From Clostridium_AB sp036639235 (GTDB taxonomy: Bacteria > Bacillota > Clostridia > Clostridiales > Caloramatoraceae): a stretch of 23,991 bases of DNA. The stretch spans positions 1-23,991 of the forward strand of contig NZ_JAVWJB010000027.1 in NCBI RefSeq assembly GCF_036639235.1, given 5' to 3'. Shown one piece after another: positions 6,289-14,840 of the stretch (positions are counted from its first letter, which is position 1; each line of letters starts with the position of its first letter). Under the pieces are notes generated by a model. It had not been told where the DNA came from. It made no database searches and saw only the letters and a program-made list of their open reading frames with translations. Made by a program: the position numbers and the translations under genes.

Positions 6289-8082
6289 CTAGTTTTGCTC
6301 TTGGAAATTTTTGATAGCAAGTGAAAGTTCTGTTAACTGCTTGTTATCAACCTCTGAAGGAGCGTTAGTCATAGGGTCTGCTGCATTTTGGTTCTTAGGG
6401 AATGCTATAACATCCTTAATGTTCTCAGTTCCAGCTAGGAACATAACAAGTCTATCAAGTCCGTATGCAAGACCACCGTGTACTGGAGTTCCATACTTAA
6501 ATGCTTCAAGTAGGAATCCAAACTTATCGTATGCTTCTTCCTTAGTGAATCCAAGTGCCTCAAACATCTTCTCTTGAATTATGCTATCGTGGATTCTAAT
6601 ACTTCCTCCACCAATTTCTTCTCCGTTTAGAACTATGTCATAAGCCTTAGCTCTTGCCTTTTCTCTACATGTATCAAGAAGTTCTAAATCTTCTTCCATT
6701 GGCATTGTAAATGGATGGTGCTTAGCAACATATCTTTCTTCCTCTTCATCATACTCGAATAGTGGGAATTCAGTTACCCATAGGAAGTTAAGATCCTTGT
6801 TGTCCTTACCAATTAGACCTGTCTTCTTAGCAATTTCAAGTCTAAGTTCACCTAGTGACTTGTAAACAACTGAATCCTTATCAGCAACAATAAGAATAAG
6901 GTCTGTATCCTCTCCCCCAACAGAGCTAATAATACTTGCCATTTCTTCTTCACTGAAGAACTTAGCTATAGGTGATTTGATCTCACCTTCCTTAAGTTGA
7001 ATCCAAGCAAGTCCTTTAGCTCCAAATGTCTTAACAAACTCACCTAGCTTATCAATTTCTTTACGTCCAAAGCTTGCACATCCCTTAGCACAGATAGCTC
7101 TAACTGAACCACCGCTTTCTAGTGCATCCTTAAATACCTTAAACTCACATCCCTTAACAACATCACTAATGTTTTGTAGTTCAAGAGAGAATCTTGTATC
7201 AGGCTTATCACATCCGTATCTATCCATTGATTCGCTATATGGAATTCTCTTAAATGGAATTTCTATATCTATTCCATGAACTTCCTTCCAAAGTCTTTGA
7301 AGAAGTCTTTCGTTAAGCTCTATAATATCATCTATATCAACAAATGAAAGTTCCATGTCTATCTGAGTAAATTCAGGTTGTCTGTTAGCACGAAGATCTT
7401 CGTCTCTAAAGCACTTAACAATTTGGAAGTACTTCTCAAACCCTGCTACCATAAGAAGCTGCTTAAATAGCTGTGGTGATTGTGGTAGTGCATAGAAGTT
7501 TCCTTGGTAGTTTCTACTTGGCACTAAATAATCACGTGCTCCCTCTGGTGTACTCTTAGTAAGCATTGGTGTTTCAACTTCTAGGAATCCATTTTCGTCT
7601 AGGAAGTCACGAACAACCTTTGATGCCTTATGTCTTATAATAAAGTTTCTTTGCATATCTGGACGTCTAAGGTCTAGATATCTATGCTTAAGTCTAATAT
7701 GCTCAGCAGCATCTAGGTCTTCCTTAATGTAGATAGGTGGAGTATCAGCCTCTGATACTATTCTTAATGACTCACCAAGAATTTCTATCATACCAGTTGG
7801 AATATCTTTGTTAGGTGATTGTCTCTTAGTAACAACACCTTCAACAGCAAGAACATACTCGCTTCTTATTGATTCAGCCTTATTGAAGGCTTCAGCGTTA
7901 ATAGCTTCTCCAAATATAACCTGAACCATACCACTTCTGTCTCTTAGGTCAACGAAAACAAGTCCTCCAAGGTCACGTCTTCTTTGTACCCATCCCATAA
8001 CTGTAACTTTTTCACCAATGTTTGCTTCAAAAATCTCTCCACAGCCATTAGTTCTCTTTAAGCCTTTAATGCTTTCTCCCAT
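6289..8082 (-). CDS. aspS: Aspartyl-tRNA synthetase
   Basis: Class IIb synthetase charging tRNA-Asp. The 597-residue protein is the full bacterial type. It has an N-terminal OB-fold anticodon domain (about 1-115, VMGWVQRRRDLGGLVFVDLRDRSG) and class II motif 2 at about 225-247 (FRDEDLRANRQPEFTQIDME). The bacterial GAD insertion domain spans about 285-420, and motif 3 GLDRLVM is near 541-547. All catalytic elements look intact. The start is ATG 8082 after AGGAGG. It is separated from hisS by only 15 bases, so both fall under the T-box upstream of hisS. Whether it is discriminating or also charges tRNA-Asn cannot be decided here. Confidence 0.97.
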   Translation of the reverse strand: MGESIKGLKRTNGCGEIFEANIGEKVTVMGWVQRRRDLGGLVFVDLRDRSGMVQVIFGEAINAEAFNKAESIRSEYVLAVEGVVTKRQSPNKDIPTGMIEILGESLRIVSEADTPPIYIKEDLDAAEHIRLKHRYLDLRRPDMQRNFIIRHKASKVVRDFLDENGFLEVETPMLTKSTPEGARDYLVPSRNYQGNFYALPQSPQLFKQLLMVAGFEKYFQIVKCFRDEDLRANRQPEFTQIDMELSFVDIDDIIELNERLLQRLWKEVHGIDIEIPFKRIPYSESMDRYGCDKPDTRFSLELQNISDVVKGCEFKVFKDALESGGSVRAICAKGCASFGRKEIDKLGEFVKTFGAKGLAWIQLKEGEIKSPIAKFFSEEEMASIISSVGGEDTDLILIVADKDSVVYKSLGELRLEIAKKTGLIGKDNKDLNFLWVTEFPLFEYDEEEERYVAKHHPFTMPMEEDLELLDTCREKARAKAYDIVLNGEEIGGGSIRIHDSIIQEKMFEALGFTKEEAYDKFGFLLEAFKYGTPVHGGLAYGLDRLVMFLAGTENIKDVIAFPKNQNAADPMTNAPSEVDNKQLTELSLAIKNFQEQN

Positions 8083-8097
8083 TATAACTTCCTCCTA

Positions 8098-9132
8098 CTA
8101 CTTATCCTTCATAATCATTACTAGATCTGATAGTGCTATATCAACTGATTCTGATGTTTCCATGTTCTTAAGTGAAGCCTTGTTCTCCTTAAGTTCATTT
8201 TCTCCAAGAACTATTGAATACTTAGCGCCTAGCTTGTTAGCATATTTCATCTGCGCCTTAAGACTTCTTGATAGAAGATCTCTTTCACAGCTAATTCCCT
8301 CTAGTCTAAGATCTTGTGCAAGTTTTGAAGCGTAAGTTTTTGCCTCATCACCTAGTGCAGCTATGAAAATCTTAACACCTTCTGGCTTATTTATTTCNNN
8401 NNNNNNNNNNNNNNNNNNNNNNNNNNNNNNNNNNNNNNNNNNNNNNNNNNNNNNNNNNNNNNNNNNNNNNNNNNNNNNNNNNNNNNNNNNNNNNNNNCAG
8501 CCCGGATTCTTACAGTCAATAATTCTTAATGGATTCTTTTCGAATCTTGTATTACAAGTTTCACAAAGACTTTCCATGTTACTACGTAGGTAATCCTTAA
8601 GAGCGTCGTTATACTTAGTTCTACACTCCTTACATCCTAGGTTATTAATATTAACCTTAAGTCCTTCAATTCCAAGCTTCTTAAGGTACGCAATAGCTAA
8701 TGAAATAAGCTCTGCATCAGCCTCATATCCTGAAGCTCCAAAGAATTCTACACCAAACTGGTGGAATTCACGAAGTCTTCCTGCCTGTGGTCTTTCATAT
8801 CTGAAACATGGAGTAATGTAGTACATCTTTAATTGCTGATCTACTCCTAGGTTGTTCTCTATAAAACTTCTTGCAGCAGGTGCTGTTCCCTCAGGCTTCA
8901 GTGTAATACTTCTATCACCCTTATCCATGAAAGTGTACATTTCCTTTTGTACTATGTCAGTTGTTTCACCAACACCTCTTAAAAATAGCTCTGTATGCTC
9001 AAATACAGGAGTTCTAATCTCATGGGCTGAGAATGCACTTGCAACTTCCCTTGCAGCCTTTTCGATATGCTGCCATTTATATGCTTCACTTGGTAATACG
9101 TCTTTTGTTCCTCTTGGTCCCTTTGTTAACAC
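8098..9132 (-). CDS. hisS: Histidyl-tRNA synthetase (interrupted by an assembly gap)
   Basis: Class II synthetase charging tRNA-His. The N-terminal part shows GPRGTKDVLP, the TLKPEGTAPAAR region and motif 2 (FRYERPQAGRLREFHQFGVE, about 110-129). The C-terminal anticodon-binding domain (KLGAKYSIVLGENELKENK) is also clear. About 34 codons are N (8398-8497). The histidine-A and motif 3 segments (RGLDYY, GGGRYDGL, GIGFAxxxERL) are not visible and must lie in the gap. As drawn the protein has 344 residues against about 415-425 for the family. The start is GTG at 9132, eight bases after AGGAGG. The in-frame TTG at 9138 is only two bases from that site and is unlikely. The gene is controlled by the T-box directly upstream and is co-transcribed with aspS. 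Confidence 0.96.
   Translation of the reverse strand: MLTKGPRGTKDVLPSEAYKWQHIEKAAREVASAFSAHEIRTPVFEHTELFLRGVGETTDIVQKEMYTFMDKGDRSITLKPEGTAPAARSFIENNLGVDQQLKMYYITPCFRYERPQAGRLREFHQFGVEFFGASGYEADAELISLAIAYLKKLGIEGLKVNINNLGCKECRTKYNDALKDYLRSNMESLCETCNTRFEKNPLRIIDCKNPGXXXXXXXXXXXXXXXXXXXXXXXXXXXXXXXXXXEINKPEGVKIFIAALGDEAKTYASKLAQDLRLEGISCERDLLSRSLKAQMKYANKLGAKYSIVLGENELKENKASLKNMETSESVDIALSDLVMIMKDK
8398..8497. other. Assembly gap (100 N) inside hisS
   Basis: A run of exactly 100 N, the usual placeholder for a gap of unknown size. The flanking HisRS sequence implies that roughly 110 residues belong here, not 34, so the true gap is probably near 330-350 bases. Confidence 0.9.
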
Positions 9133-9159
9133 AATCAAAACCTCCTAAAATTATATTTA

Positions 9160-9409
9160 ATATCAAAAAAACCGCCCCTTGCATAGCAAGGGACGGGTTA
9201 TATTCTTACCCGCGGTACCACCCTAATTGGTATATACCCACTTAACGCTGTAACGGTGCTACCGAATAGCCCTACTTAAGTTCAAGCTATTAGTTCGAAA
9301 GTGTGCTTCATATTCCCTCTCTATAAATGCACTTTCAGCCTATGATGCATTCTCTCTTAATAGGGGTAAATACTACTATTCTTCGTCATTACCATTGTTT
9401 ATATTAACC
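9160..9409 (-). promoter_or_regulatory. T-box riboswitch (His specifier) upstream of hisS-aspS
   Basis: The leader reads on the minus strand. The hallmark antiterminator sequence AGGGTGGTACCGCGG is at 9209-9224. A 10-pair terminator stem (CCGTCCCTTG with CAAGGGGCGG, 9172-9196) is followed by eight T. In stem I the loop-E pair AGTA and GAA is present. The bases after GAA read G-CAC-A, so the specifier is CAC (complement of 9303-9305), a histidine codon matching hisS. The mechanism known for the family is that uncharged tRNA-His pairs with the specifier and with the bulge to stabilise the antiterminator, allowing hisS-aspS expression. The operon would therefore answer to His, not Asp, starvation. 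Confidence 0.93.
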
Positions 9410-9415
9410 TAAAAT

Positions 9416-9444
9416 ATTATATCATTTAGTATAATTCTTGTCAA
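9416..9444 (-). promoter_or_regulatory. Consensus promoter of the hisS-aspS T-box transcript
   Basis: Perfect TTGACA (complement of 9439-9444), a 17-base spacer and perfect TATAAT (complement of 9416-9421). The -35 box begins only a few bases after the hemZ stop. All 12 hexamer positions match the housekeeping consensus, so initiation should be strong and control falls on the T-box. Confidence 0.9.
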
Positions 9445-9447
9445 AAA

Positions 9448-10878
9448 CTAGCTAAATGATTCCTCAATCATATTAATAACTTTTTCTTTGTTTAAAAGCA
9501 CCTCATCAATACGCTTAATGTACTCATCAAGGTCCTTTAGATTAGCTACTCTTTCTAGCCTATTTTCCTTAGGATAAATAGCCTTAGAAACAGAGTCTGC
9601 TCCAAGTCCAATTATTGAGATATTTTCAGCTATCATCTGAACGTTATAAATACATTCCATTCCCTTAAGTGAATAACCTATATTCTCAAGTGGAGATATC
9701 ATATTCTTCTGTCTATACATATAATATGGAATCATATTAAGATCCTTAGCACCATCAACTGCAATATTATACATTTCTAAACTTTCATCACAGCTACCTT
9801 CATATCTCTGTTCATTAAGTTTAGATGCTCTTTTTATTGCCATGGTGTGAATTGTTATACTCTCTGGTTTAAGCTGTTTAATTCCCTGTATTGTTTTCTT
9901 AACATGGGCAGTTCCCTCACCTGGAAGACCAATAATCATATCCATATTAATATTGTTAAATCCTAGTTCCCTAGCCATATTAAATATGTCTATTGTATCC
10001 TGTGAAGTATGGATTCTTCCAATCTTCTTAAGGGTTTCATCATTCATTGTTTGGGGATTAACACTTATTCTATCTGCATTATATTTCTTAATTATTTGAA
10101 GCTTTTCGTATGTTATAGAATCAGGTCTACCTGCCTCTATAGTATACTCTCGAATTCCAGCTGTATTAATATTTTCAGAAACTGTTTTAAGTAGTCTTTC
10201 AAGCTGACCCTCATTAAGTGCAGTAGGTGTACCACCGCCTATATATAATGTATCAACATTTATATTCTTCTCTTTTATAAGATTTGATGTATATTCAATT
10301 TCCTTAATTAAACAATCTAAATAAGCATCAACCATTTTACCCTTTGTACCAAGTGGATTAGATGTAAATGAACAATAGCTACATCTTGTTGGACAAAATG
10401 GTATTCCAATATAAATTCCTATACTTCTTTCCTTAGTAGATAAGAATGGCTCCTCAGCCTTTGCTACCTTAATAAGTAGTTCAATCTTATCACTATCTAA
10501 ATGATATTTATATTGAAGTAACTCCCTAATACTATTATCATTAAGTCCCTCTAGCTTAAAATCATGGTAAAGCTTAGTTGGTCTAATACCTACTAGTATT
10601 CCCCATGGCACTTCCTTACCTGTTATTTTCTTAAGCCCCTGAAGCAATGTAGACTTAATACCTATTTTAATATCCTTCTTAGTATTAGATGTTAAAGTGC
10701 TATACTCATCTTTCCCCTTAATTATAAGTGAACAAATATGAGTTTCTTCATTATATATAGATAAAACATCAGCCTCTTCTTCACTAGTAAACATAATGTC
10801 TTTTTTTTCATAAAAAAGAGAGGCTATAGTATAAGCCTCATATCTAAATTCGTGTCCTATAAGTGCTATTTTAATCAT
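9448..10878 (-). CDS. hemZ: HemZ-type radical SAM protein (putative coproporphyrinogen III dehydrogenase)
   Basis: Radical SAM enzyme of the HemN/HemZ group, expected to act oxygen-independently in heme or related metabolism. The 4Fe-4S motif CPTRCSYC is at 162-169 (C162, C166, C169), followed by YIGGGTPTAL for SAM binding. As in HemZ, a non-catalytic N-terminal region of about 150 residues precedes the radical SAM core. Total length is 476, close to the family's usual size. It starts at ATG 10878 after AAGGAGAG and follows the hydrolase gene by 21 bases, the last member of the rel-dtd-MBL-hemZ run. No other heme genes are nearby, and many HemN-like proteins are not coproporphyrinogen oxidases, so the substrate is uncertain. 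Confidence 0.85.
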   Translation of the reverse strand: MIKIALIGHEFRYEAYTIASLFYEKKDIMFTSEEEADVLSIYNEETHICSLIIKGKDEYSTLTSNTKKDIKIGIKSTLLQGLKKITGKEVPWGILVGIRPTKLYHDFKLEGLNDNSIRELLQYKYHLDSDKIELLIKVAKAEEPFLSTKERSIGIYIGIPFCPTRCSYCSFTSNPLGTKGKMVDAYLDCLIKEIEYTSNLIKEKNINVDTLYIGGGTPTALNEGQLERLLKTVSENINTAGIREYTIEAGRPDSITYEKLQIIKKYNADRISVNPQTMNDETLKKIGRIHTSQDTIDIFNMARELGFNNINMDMIIGLPGEGTAHVKKTIQGIKQLKPESITIHTMAIKRASKLNEQRYEGSCDESLEMYNIAVDGAKDLNMIPYYMYRQKNMISPLENIGYSLKGMECIYNVQMIAENISIIGLGADSVSKAIYPKENRLERVANLKDLDEYIKRIDEVLLNKEKVINMIEESFS

Positions 10879-10899
10879 AACTCTCTCCTTTTTAGAAGC

Positions 10900-11517
10900 T
10901 TAACTAAAAAACGGATTAAGCTCCTTTTCGTTTTTAACTGTAGTGGATGGTCCATGTCCTGGATATAATACAGTATCCTCTGGCAGTGTTAATATCTTAT
11001 CCTTAAGTGAAGATATTAATGTATCCTGGCAAGCACGCCCAATATCACATCTACCTATACTTCTTAAGAATAAACTATCACCAGTAAATACTACGTCACC
11101 TATCTTAATACAAATACCACCCATAGTATGTCCTGGAGTCTCTATAATCTCAAGGTTTAAGTTACCACAGCTTAAAGTATCTTCCTCTGATACAGTCCTA
11201 TCAACATTAACAACTGTCATGTTTTTAAGTATAGGAATAAGGTCCCTTGTTTCACCTTCTACAAGTGAAACATCTTCACTATGTACATATAGTGGCACTC
11301 CTAGTTCTTCCTTAACTCTATAAGCCCCTGTAAAATGGTCTCCATGCCCATGTGTTAATATAATAAACTCTATATTAAGTGATAAATTCTTAGTAATTTC
11401 AATAATCTCATCCGGCTTACCTGATGGGTCAATTATAAATCCCTTACCTGTAGCCTCATCTCCTACAATATAGCAGTTTGCATTAAAAGGTCCTGCTGGA
11501 AATACTTCTAATATCAT
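10900..11517 (-). CDS. MBL-fold metallohydrolase, glyoxalase II-like (YqgX-type)
   Basis: Small metallo-beta-lactamase-fold hydrolase of the hydroxyacylglutathione-hydrolase-like group. The dinuclear metal motif THGHGDH lies at 55-61 (H56, H58, D60, H61). Further ligands appear in ETPGHTMGG, FTGDSLF and YPGHGPST. The 205-residue length fits the short GloB-like proteins of Firmicutes that lack the glutathione-binding C-terminal domain. It starts at ATG 11517 and sits 17 bases after dtd, in the conserved rel-dtd-MBL-hemZ order. The physiological thioester substrate is unknown. Confidence 0.88.
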   Translation of the reverse strand: MILEVFPAGPFNANCYIVGDEATGKGFIIDPSGKPDEIIEITKNLSLNIEFIILTHGHGDHFTGAYRVKEELGVPLYVHSEDVSLVEGETRDLIPILKNMTVVNVDRTVSEEDTLSCGNLNLEIIETPGHTMGGICIKIGDVVFTGDSLFLRSIGRCDIGRACQDTLISSLKDKILTLPEDTVLYPGHGPSTTVKNEKELNPFFS

Positions 11518-11534
11518 AGTAACCCCCTAAATAT

Positions 11535-11984
11535 TTAAAAATTCTTCTTACTGTCTAATAATATAGTTACTGGTCCGTTGTTAAGAAGGCTAACATTCAT
11601 GTGAGCCCCAAAGCTACCATTTGAAACCTTAGATACTGACTTTTTAGCTTCTGCTATAAAGTCCTCATACATAGAATTTGCAAAGTCAGGCTTTGCTGCA
11701 CCCATAAAATTTGGTCTTCTTCCTTTTCTACAGTCTCCATATAGGGTAAACTGTGAAACAACCATTAATTCTCCCTGAATATCAAGTAGAGAAAGGTTCA
11801 TCTTATCATTCTCATCCTCAAATATTCTAAGGTTAATAACTTTATCTACCATATACTTCATATCATCTGGTGTATCCTCGTCTTCAACACCAAGTAATAC
11901 TAATAATCCTCTGTTTATATCTCCAATAAGTTCATTGTCTACTTCTACCTTTGAGTAATCTACTCTTTGAATTACCGCCCTCAC
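11535..11984 (-). CDS. dtd: D-aminoacyl-tRNA deacylase
   Basis: Homodimeric proofreading enzyme that hydrolyses D-amino acids (and misattached glycine) from tRNA. The two family motifs are intact: SQFTLYG at 77-83 and the Gly-cisPro motif NNGPVT at 135-140. The length of 149 is typical. It starts with GTG at 11984 (GTG AGG GCG GTA gives MRAVIQR, the conserved N-terminus), 12 bases after rel stops. AAGGAAGTG at the rel stop serves as ribosome binding site. The rel-dtd pairing is conserved across Firmicutes. Confidence 0.96.
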   Translation of the reverse strand: MRAVIQRVDYSKVEVDNELIGDINRGLLVLLGVEDEDTPDDMKYMVDKVINLRIFEDENDKMNLSLLDIQGELMVVSQFTLYGDCRKGRRPNFMGAAKPDFANSMYEDFIAEAKKSVSKVSNGSFGAHMNVSLLNNGPVTILLDSKKNF

Positions 11985-11996
11985 CTAAACACTTCC

Positions 11997-14168
11997 TTAA
12001 CTCTTACTTCTGTATACCTCACGTACACCCTGTATATTACGTATATTCTTCATTACCTTATCTAATTGATCCGCATCAATAACCTTAATAGTTAAGCTTA
12101 TATAAATATCGTCTCCCTGAGCTGTTCTTGCGTTCATAGCTCTAAGTGATATCTTAGAATCAAATAGTATAGTAGTAATATCTGATAGAACACCAGCTCT
12201 ATCACTTCCAATAATATTAATATCAGCTAGGAAGTCTGTTGTATGTTGTCCTGTCCAGCTAACATCTATAGCCTTGTCAGGCTCCTGATCTCTAAGGTGG
12301 TAATAATTCTCACAGTCAGCTCTATGAATAGAAACACCACGTCCCCTAGTTATAAATCCTTCAATCTTATCACCAGGTACTGGGCTACAACACTTAGCAA
12401 ATCTTACTAATATATCCTTCTCACCCTTAACGTCTACTCCTGGTCTTTTTCCATGAAGACTCTTGTTCTTGTCGATTTTCTTATCTATATTAAGTATTTC
12501 TTTCTTTTGTTCTATATGCTTGTTCTCAGCCTTACGAATCTCATCCTTAACCCTTGTTAAAAGTTGAGCTGCAGTTATAGCACCACTACCCATTGATGAA
12601 TATAAGTCATCAAGTGTCTGATAGTTAAATCTCTTAAGTAGCATGTCAACATGCTCCTGCTTCATAACCTCACTAAATGGTACTCCCTGACGCTTACACT
12701 CTCTTTCAAGCATTTCACGTCCCTTATCAAGATTCTCTTCCTTAAAGCTACGTTTAATGAAGTGCTTAATCTTATTCTTTGCCTGTGAACTCTTAGCAAT
12801 ATTAAGCCAATCATGACTCGGTCCCTTAGCTGCAGAAGACGTCATAACCTCAACTATATCACCTGTTTCAAGCTTATAATCAAGTGAAACCATCTTACCG
12901 TTAACCTTAGCACCAATACACTTATTACCTACATCTGTATGTATCTTATATGCAAAGTCAATAGGTGTAGACTCTACAGGAAGGTCAATAACCTTACCCT
13001 TTGGAGTAAATATAAACACCTTATCTGAGAAAAAGTCTATTTTAACAGTTTCCATAAACTCAGTAGCATCCTGTGCTTCTGTTTGATACTCAACTATCTC
13101 ACGAAGCCATGAAAGCTTAGAGTCTATATCACCTGAATTAACACCTTCTTTATACTTCCAGTGCGCTGCAATACCATACTCTGCAATCTTATGCATTTCT
13201 AGTGTTCTAATTTGAATTTCAAATGGCTGCCCACCTGGTCCTATAAGTGTTGAATGTAGTGACTGATACATATTCGGCTTAGGCATTGCTATATAATCCT
13301 TAAATCTACCTGGAATAGGCTTCCACAGTGTGTGTACTATTCCAAGTGCCGCATAACAATCCTTAACAGAGTCTACTAAAACACGTACTGCTAGTAGGTC
13401 AAATATCTGGTCAAAAGTCTTATGCTTAAGGTTCATTTTTCTATATATGCTATAGAAATGCTTAGGTCTACCATCTATATCAGCTGCTATATTAGACTTC
13501 TTAAATGAAGAATCTAATATATTAACAATTTGGTTAATATTCTGTTCCCTCTCACCACGTTTTTGGGAAATCAACTTACCTATGTTATAGTAATCGTCTG
13601 GACTTATATATCTAAGACTTAAGTCTTCAAGCTCCCACTTAACCTTGGATATACCAAGTCTATGTGCAATTGGTGCAAAAATATCAAGTGTTTCTTTAGC
13701 TTTAACCTTCTGCTTTTCAGGTGGAAGGTACTTAAGTGTTCTCATATTATGCAATCTATCTGCAAGCTTAATTAGAATAACCCTAACATCCTTGGCCATA
13801 GCTATAAGCATTTTTCTGATATTCTCTGCTTGTTGCTCTTCCTTAGACTTATACTTAATCTTACCAAGCTTTGTTACACCTTCAACAAGGTTAGCAACAT
13901 CCTCGTTAAAAAGATCTACTATATCCTCATATGTGTATTCTGTATCTTCTACAACATCATGTAAAAGTGCTGCACAGATAGTCTCTGTATCAAGTCCCAT
14001 CTCTATAAGTATATCTGCAACCTCAACTGGGTGTATAAGATATGGTTCACCTGATACTCTATATTGTGTCCCATGAGCCTCTTCAGCTAAACGATATGCT
14101 TTCTTGACTTTTTCAACATCTATGTTAAGTTTTTGATCGTTTATTTTTTTTAATAAATTATCAAGCAT
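11997..14168 (-). CDS. rel: Bifunctional (p)ppGpp synthetase/hydrolase (Rel)
   Basis: Long RelA/SpoT homologue controlling the stringent response. The HD hydrolase domain is at about 20-190, with H70-D71 in AALLHDVVEDT. The synthetase domain spans about 235-345 (YRKMNLKHKTFDQIFDLLAVRV and YQSLHSTLIGPGGQPFEIQIRT). A TGS domain follows at about 384-445 (IFTPKGKVIDLP), and a C-terminal ACT domain at about 650-720. The synthetase loop reads RFKD at 288-291. This is the RxKD form of bifunctional Rel enzymes, not the ExDD of synthetase-only RelA. The length of 723 is normal. It starts at ATG 14168 after AGAGGG. It heads the rel-dtd-MBL-hemZ run, downstream of a terminator that ends recJ-apt. Confidence 0.97.
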   Translation of the reverse strand: MLDNLLKKINDQKLNIDVEKVKKAYRLAEEAHGTQYRVSGEPYLIHPVEVADILIEMGLDTETICAALLHDVVEDTEYTYEDIVDLFNEDVANLVEGVTKLGKIKYKSKEEQQAENIRKMLIAMAKDVRVILIKLADRLHNMRTLKYLPPEKQKVKAKETLDIFAPIAHRLGISKVKWELEDLSLRYISPDDYYNIGKLISQKRGEREQNINQIVNILDSSFKKSNIAADIDGRPKHFYSIYRKMNLKHKTFDQIFDLLAVRVLVDSVKDCYAALGIVHTLWKPIPGRFKDYIAMPKPNMYQSLHSTLIGPGGQPFEIQIRTLEMHKIAEYGIAAHWKYKEGVNSGDIDSKLSWLREIVEYQTEAQDATEFMETVKIDFFSDKVFIFTPKGKVIDLPVESTPIDFAYKIHTDVGNKCIGAKVNGKMVSLDYKLETGDIVEVMTSSAAKGPSHDWLNIAKSSQAKNKIKHFIKRSFKEENLDKGREMLERECKRQGVPFSEVMKQEHVDMLLKRFNYQTLDDLYSSMGSGAITAAQLLTRVKDEIRKAENKHIEQKKEILNIDKKIDKNKSLHGKRPGVDVKGEKDILVRFAKCCSPVPGDKIEGFITRGRGVSIHRADCENYYHLRDQEPDKAIDVSWTGQHTTDFLADINIIGSDRAGVLSDITTILFDSKISLRAMNARTAQGDDIYISLTIKVIDADQLDKVMKNIRNIQGVREVYRSKS

Positions 14169-14220
14169 ACTAAGCCCTCTTTTCTGTTAGCACAAATATA
14201 ATACCTTAATATAAATAAAA

Positions 14221-14255
14221 CGCCCTAGCCTAATTATTAAGACTTATGCAGGGCG
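14221..14255 (-). terminator. Terminator after apt
   Basis: The arms CGCCCT (14221-14226) and AGGGCG (14250-14255) pair around a 23-base loop. On the minus strand they are followed by TTTTATTT. The position between apt and rel suggests partial or full termination of the recJ-apt transcript. The long loop makes it weaker than the others in this window. Confidence 0.55.
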
Positions 14256-14319
14256 ATTATGACTAAGTTAAATTAATTAAATTATATATCAATATAAATG
14301 ATTTGGCAATTTATATGAA

Positions 14320-14838
14320 TTAAAATTCGTATTTTAGTAGTGATGTAACGTTGTACTTCTCTAGCTTCTTAATTCCTTCAAGACCAGTAAGTTCAACTAT
14401 AAAGTTCATTGATACAACTTCTCCACCAAGTTCTTCTACAAGCTTAGCAACTGATGAAATAGTTCCTCCTGTTGCTAGTAAATCGTCTACTATAAGAACT
14501 TTTTGACCCTTTTTAATAGCGTCCTTGTGAATTTCTAGTGTATCTGTTCCGTACTCTAGTGCGTATTCATATCTTAATGTGTCTGATGGAAGTTTTCCTG
14601 GCTTTCTTATTGGAACAAATCCAGCTCCTATTGCGTAAGCAAGAGGTGCACCGATTAGGAATCCTCTAGCCTCTGGTCCAACAACAACATCAATCTCCAT
14701 ACCTTCTACTTGGCTCTTGAAGATATCAATAAGTTCCTTAAGGGCCTGTGCATCTTGAAAAATTGGTGTAATATCCTTAAAGCTTATACCTTCCTTTGGG
14801 AAGTTCTCTATTATTCTTATTTTTTCTTGTAACATCAT
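14320..14838 (-). CDS. apt: Adenine phosphoribosyltransferase
   Basis: Purine salvage enzyme converting adenine and PRPP to AMP. The PRPP-binding motif VLIVDDLLATGGT is at 114-126. The family's N-terminal KEGISFKDITPIFQD and GPEARGFLIGAPLA segments are intact. The length of 172 is typical. The start ATG 14838 is two bases after the recJ stop, with its ribosome binding site AAGGAG inside the last recJ codons, so the two are translationally coupled. The adjacency recJ-apt-rel is standard for Firmicutes. Confidence 0.97.
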   Translation of the reverse strand: MMLQEKIRIIENFPKEGISFKDITPIFQDAQALKELIDIFKSQVEGMEIDVVVGPEARGFLIGAPLAYAIGAGFVPIRKPGKLPSDTLRYEYALEYGTDTLEIHKDAIKKGQKVLIVDDLLATGGTISSVAKLVEELGGEVVSMNFIVELTGLEGIKKLEKYNVTSLLKYEF

Positions 14839-14840
14839 AA

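Noticed and set aside
9133..9138. TTG start for hisS
   Set aside because: It is only two bases from AGGAGG; GTG 9132 is spaced correctly.
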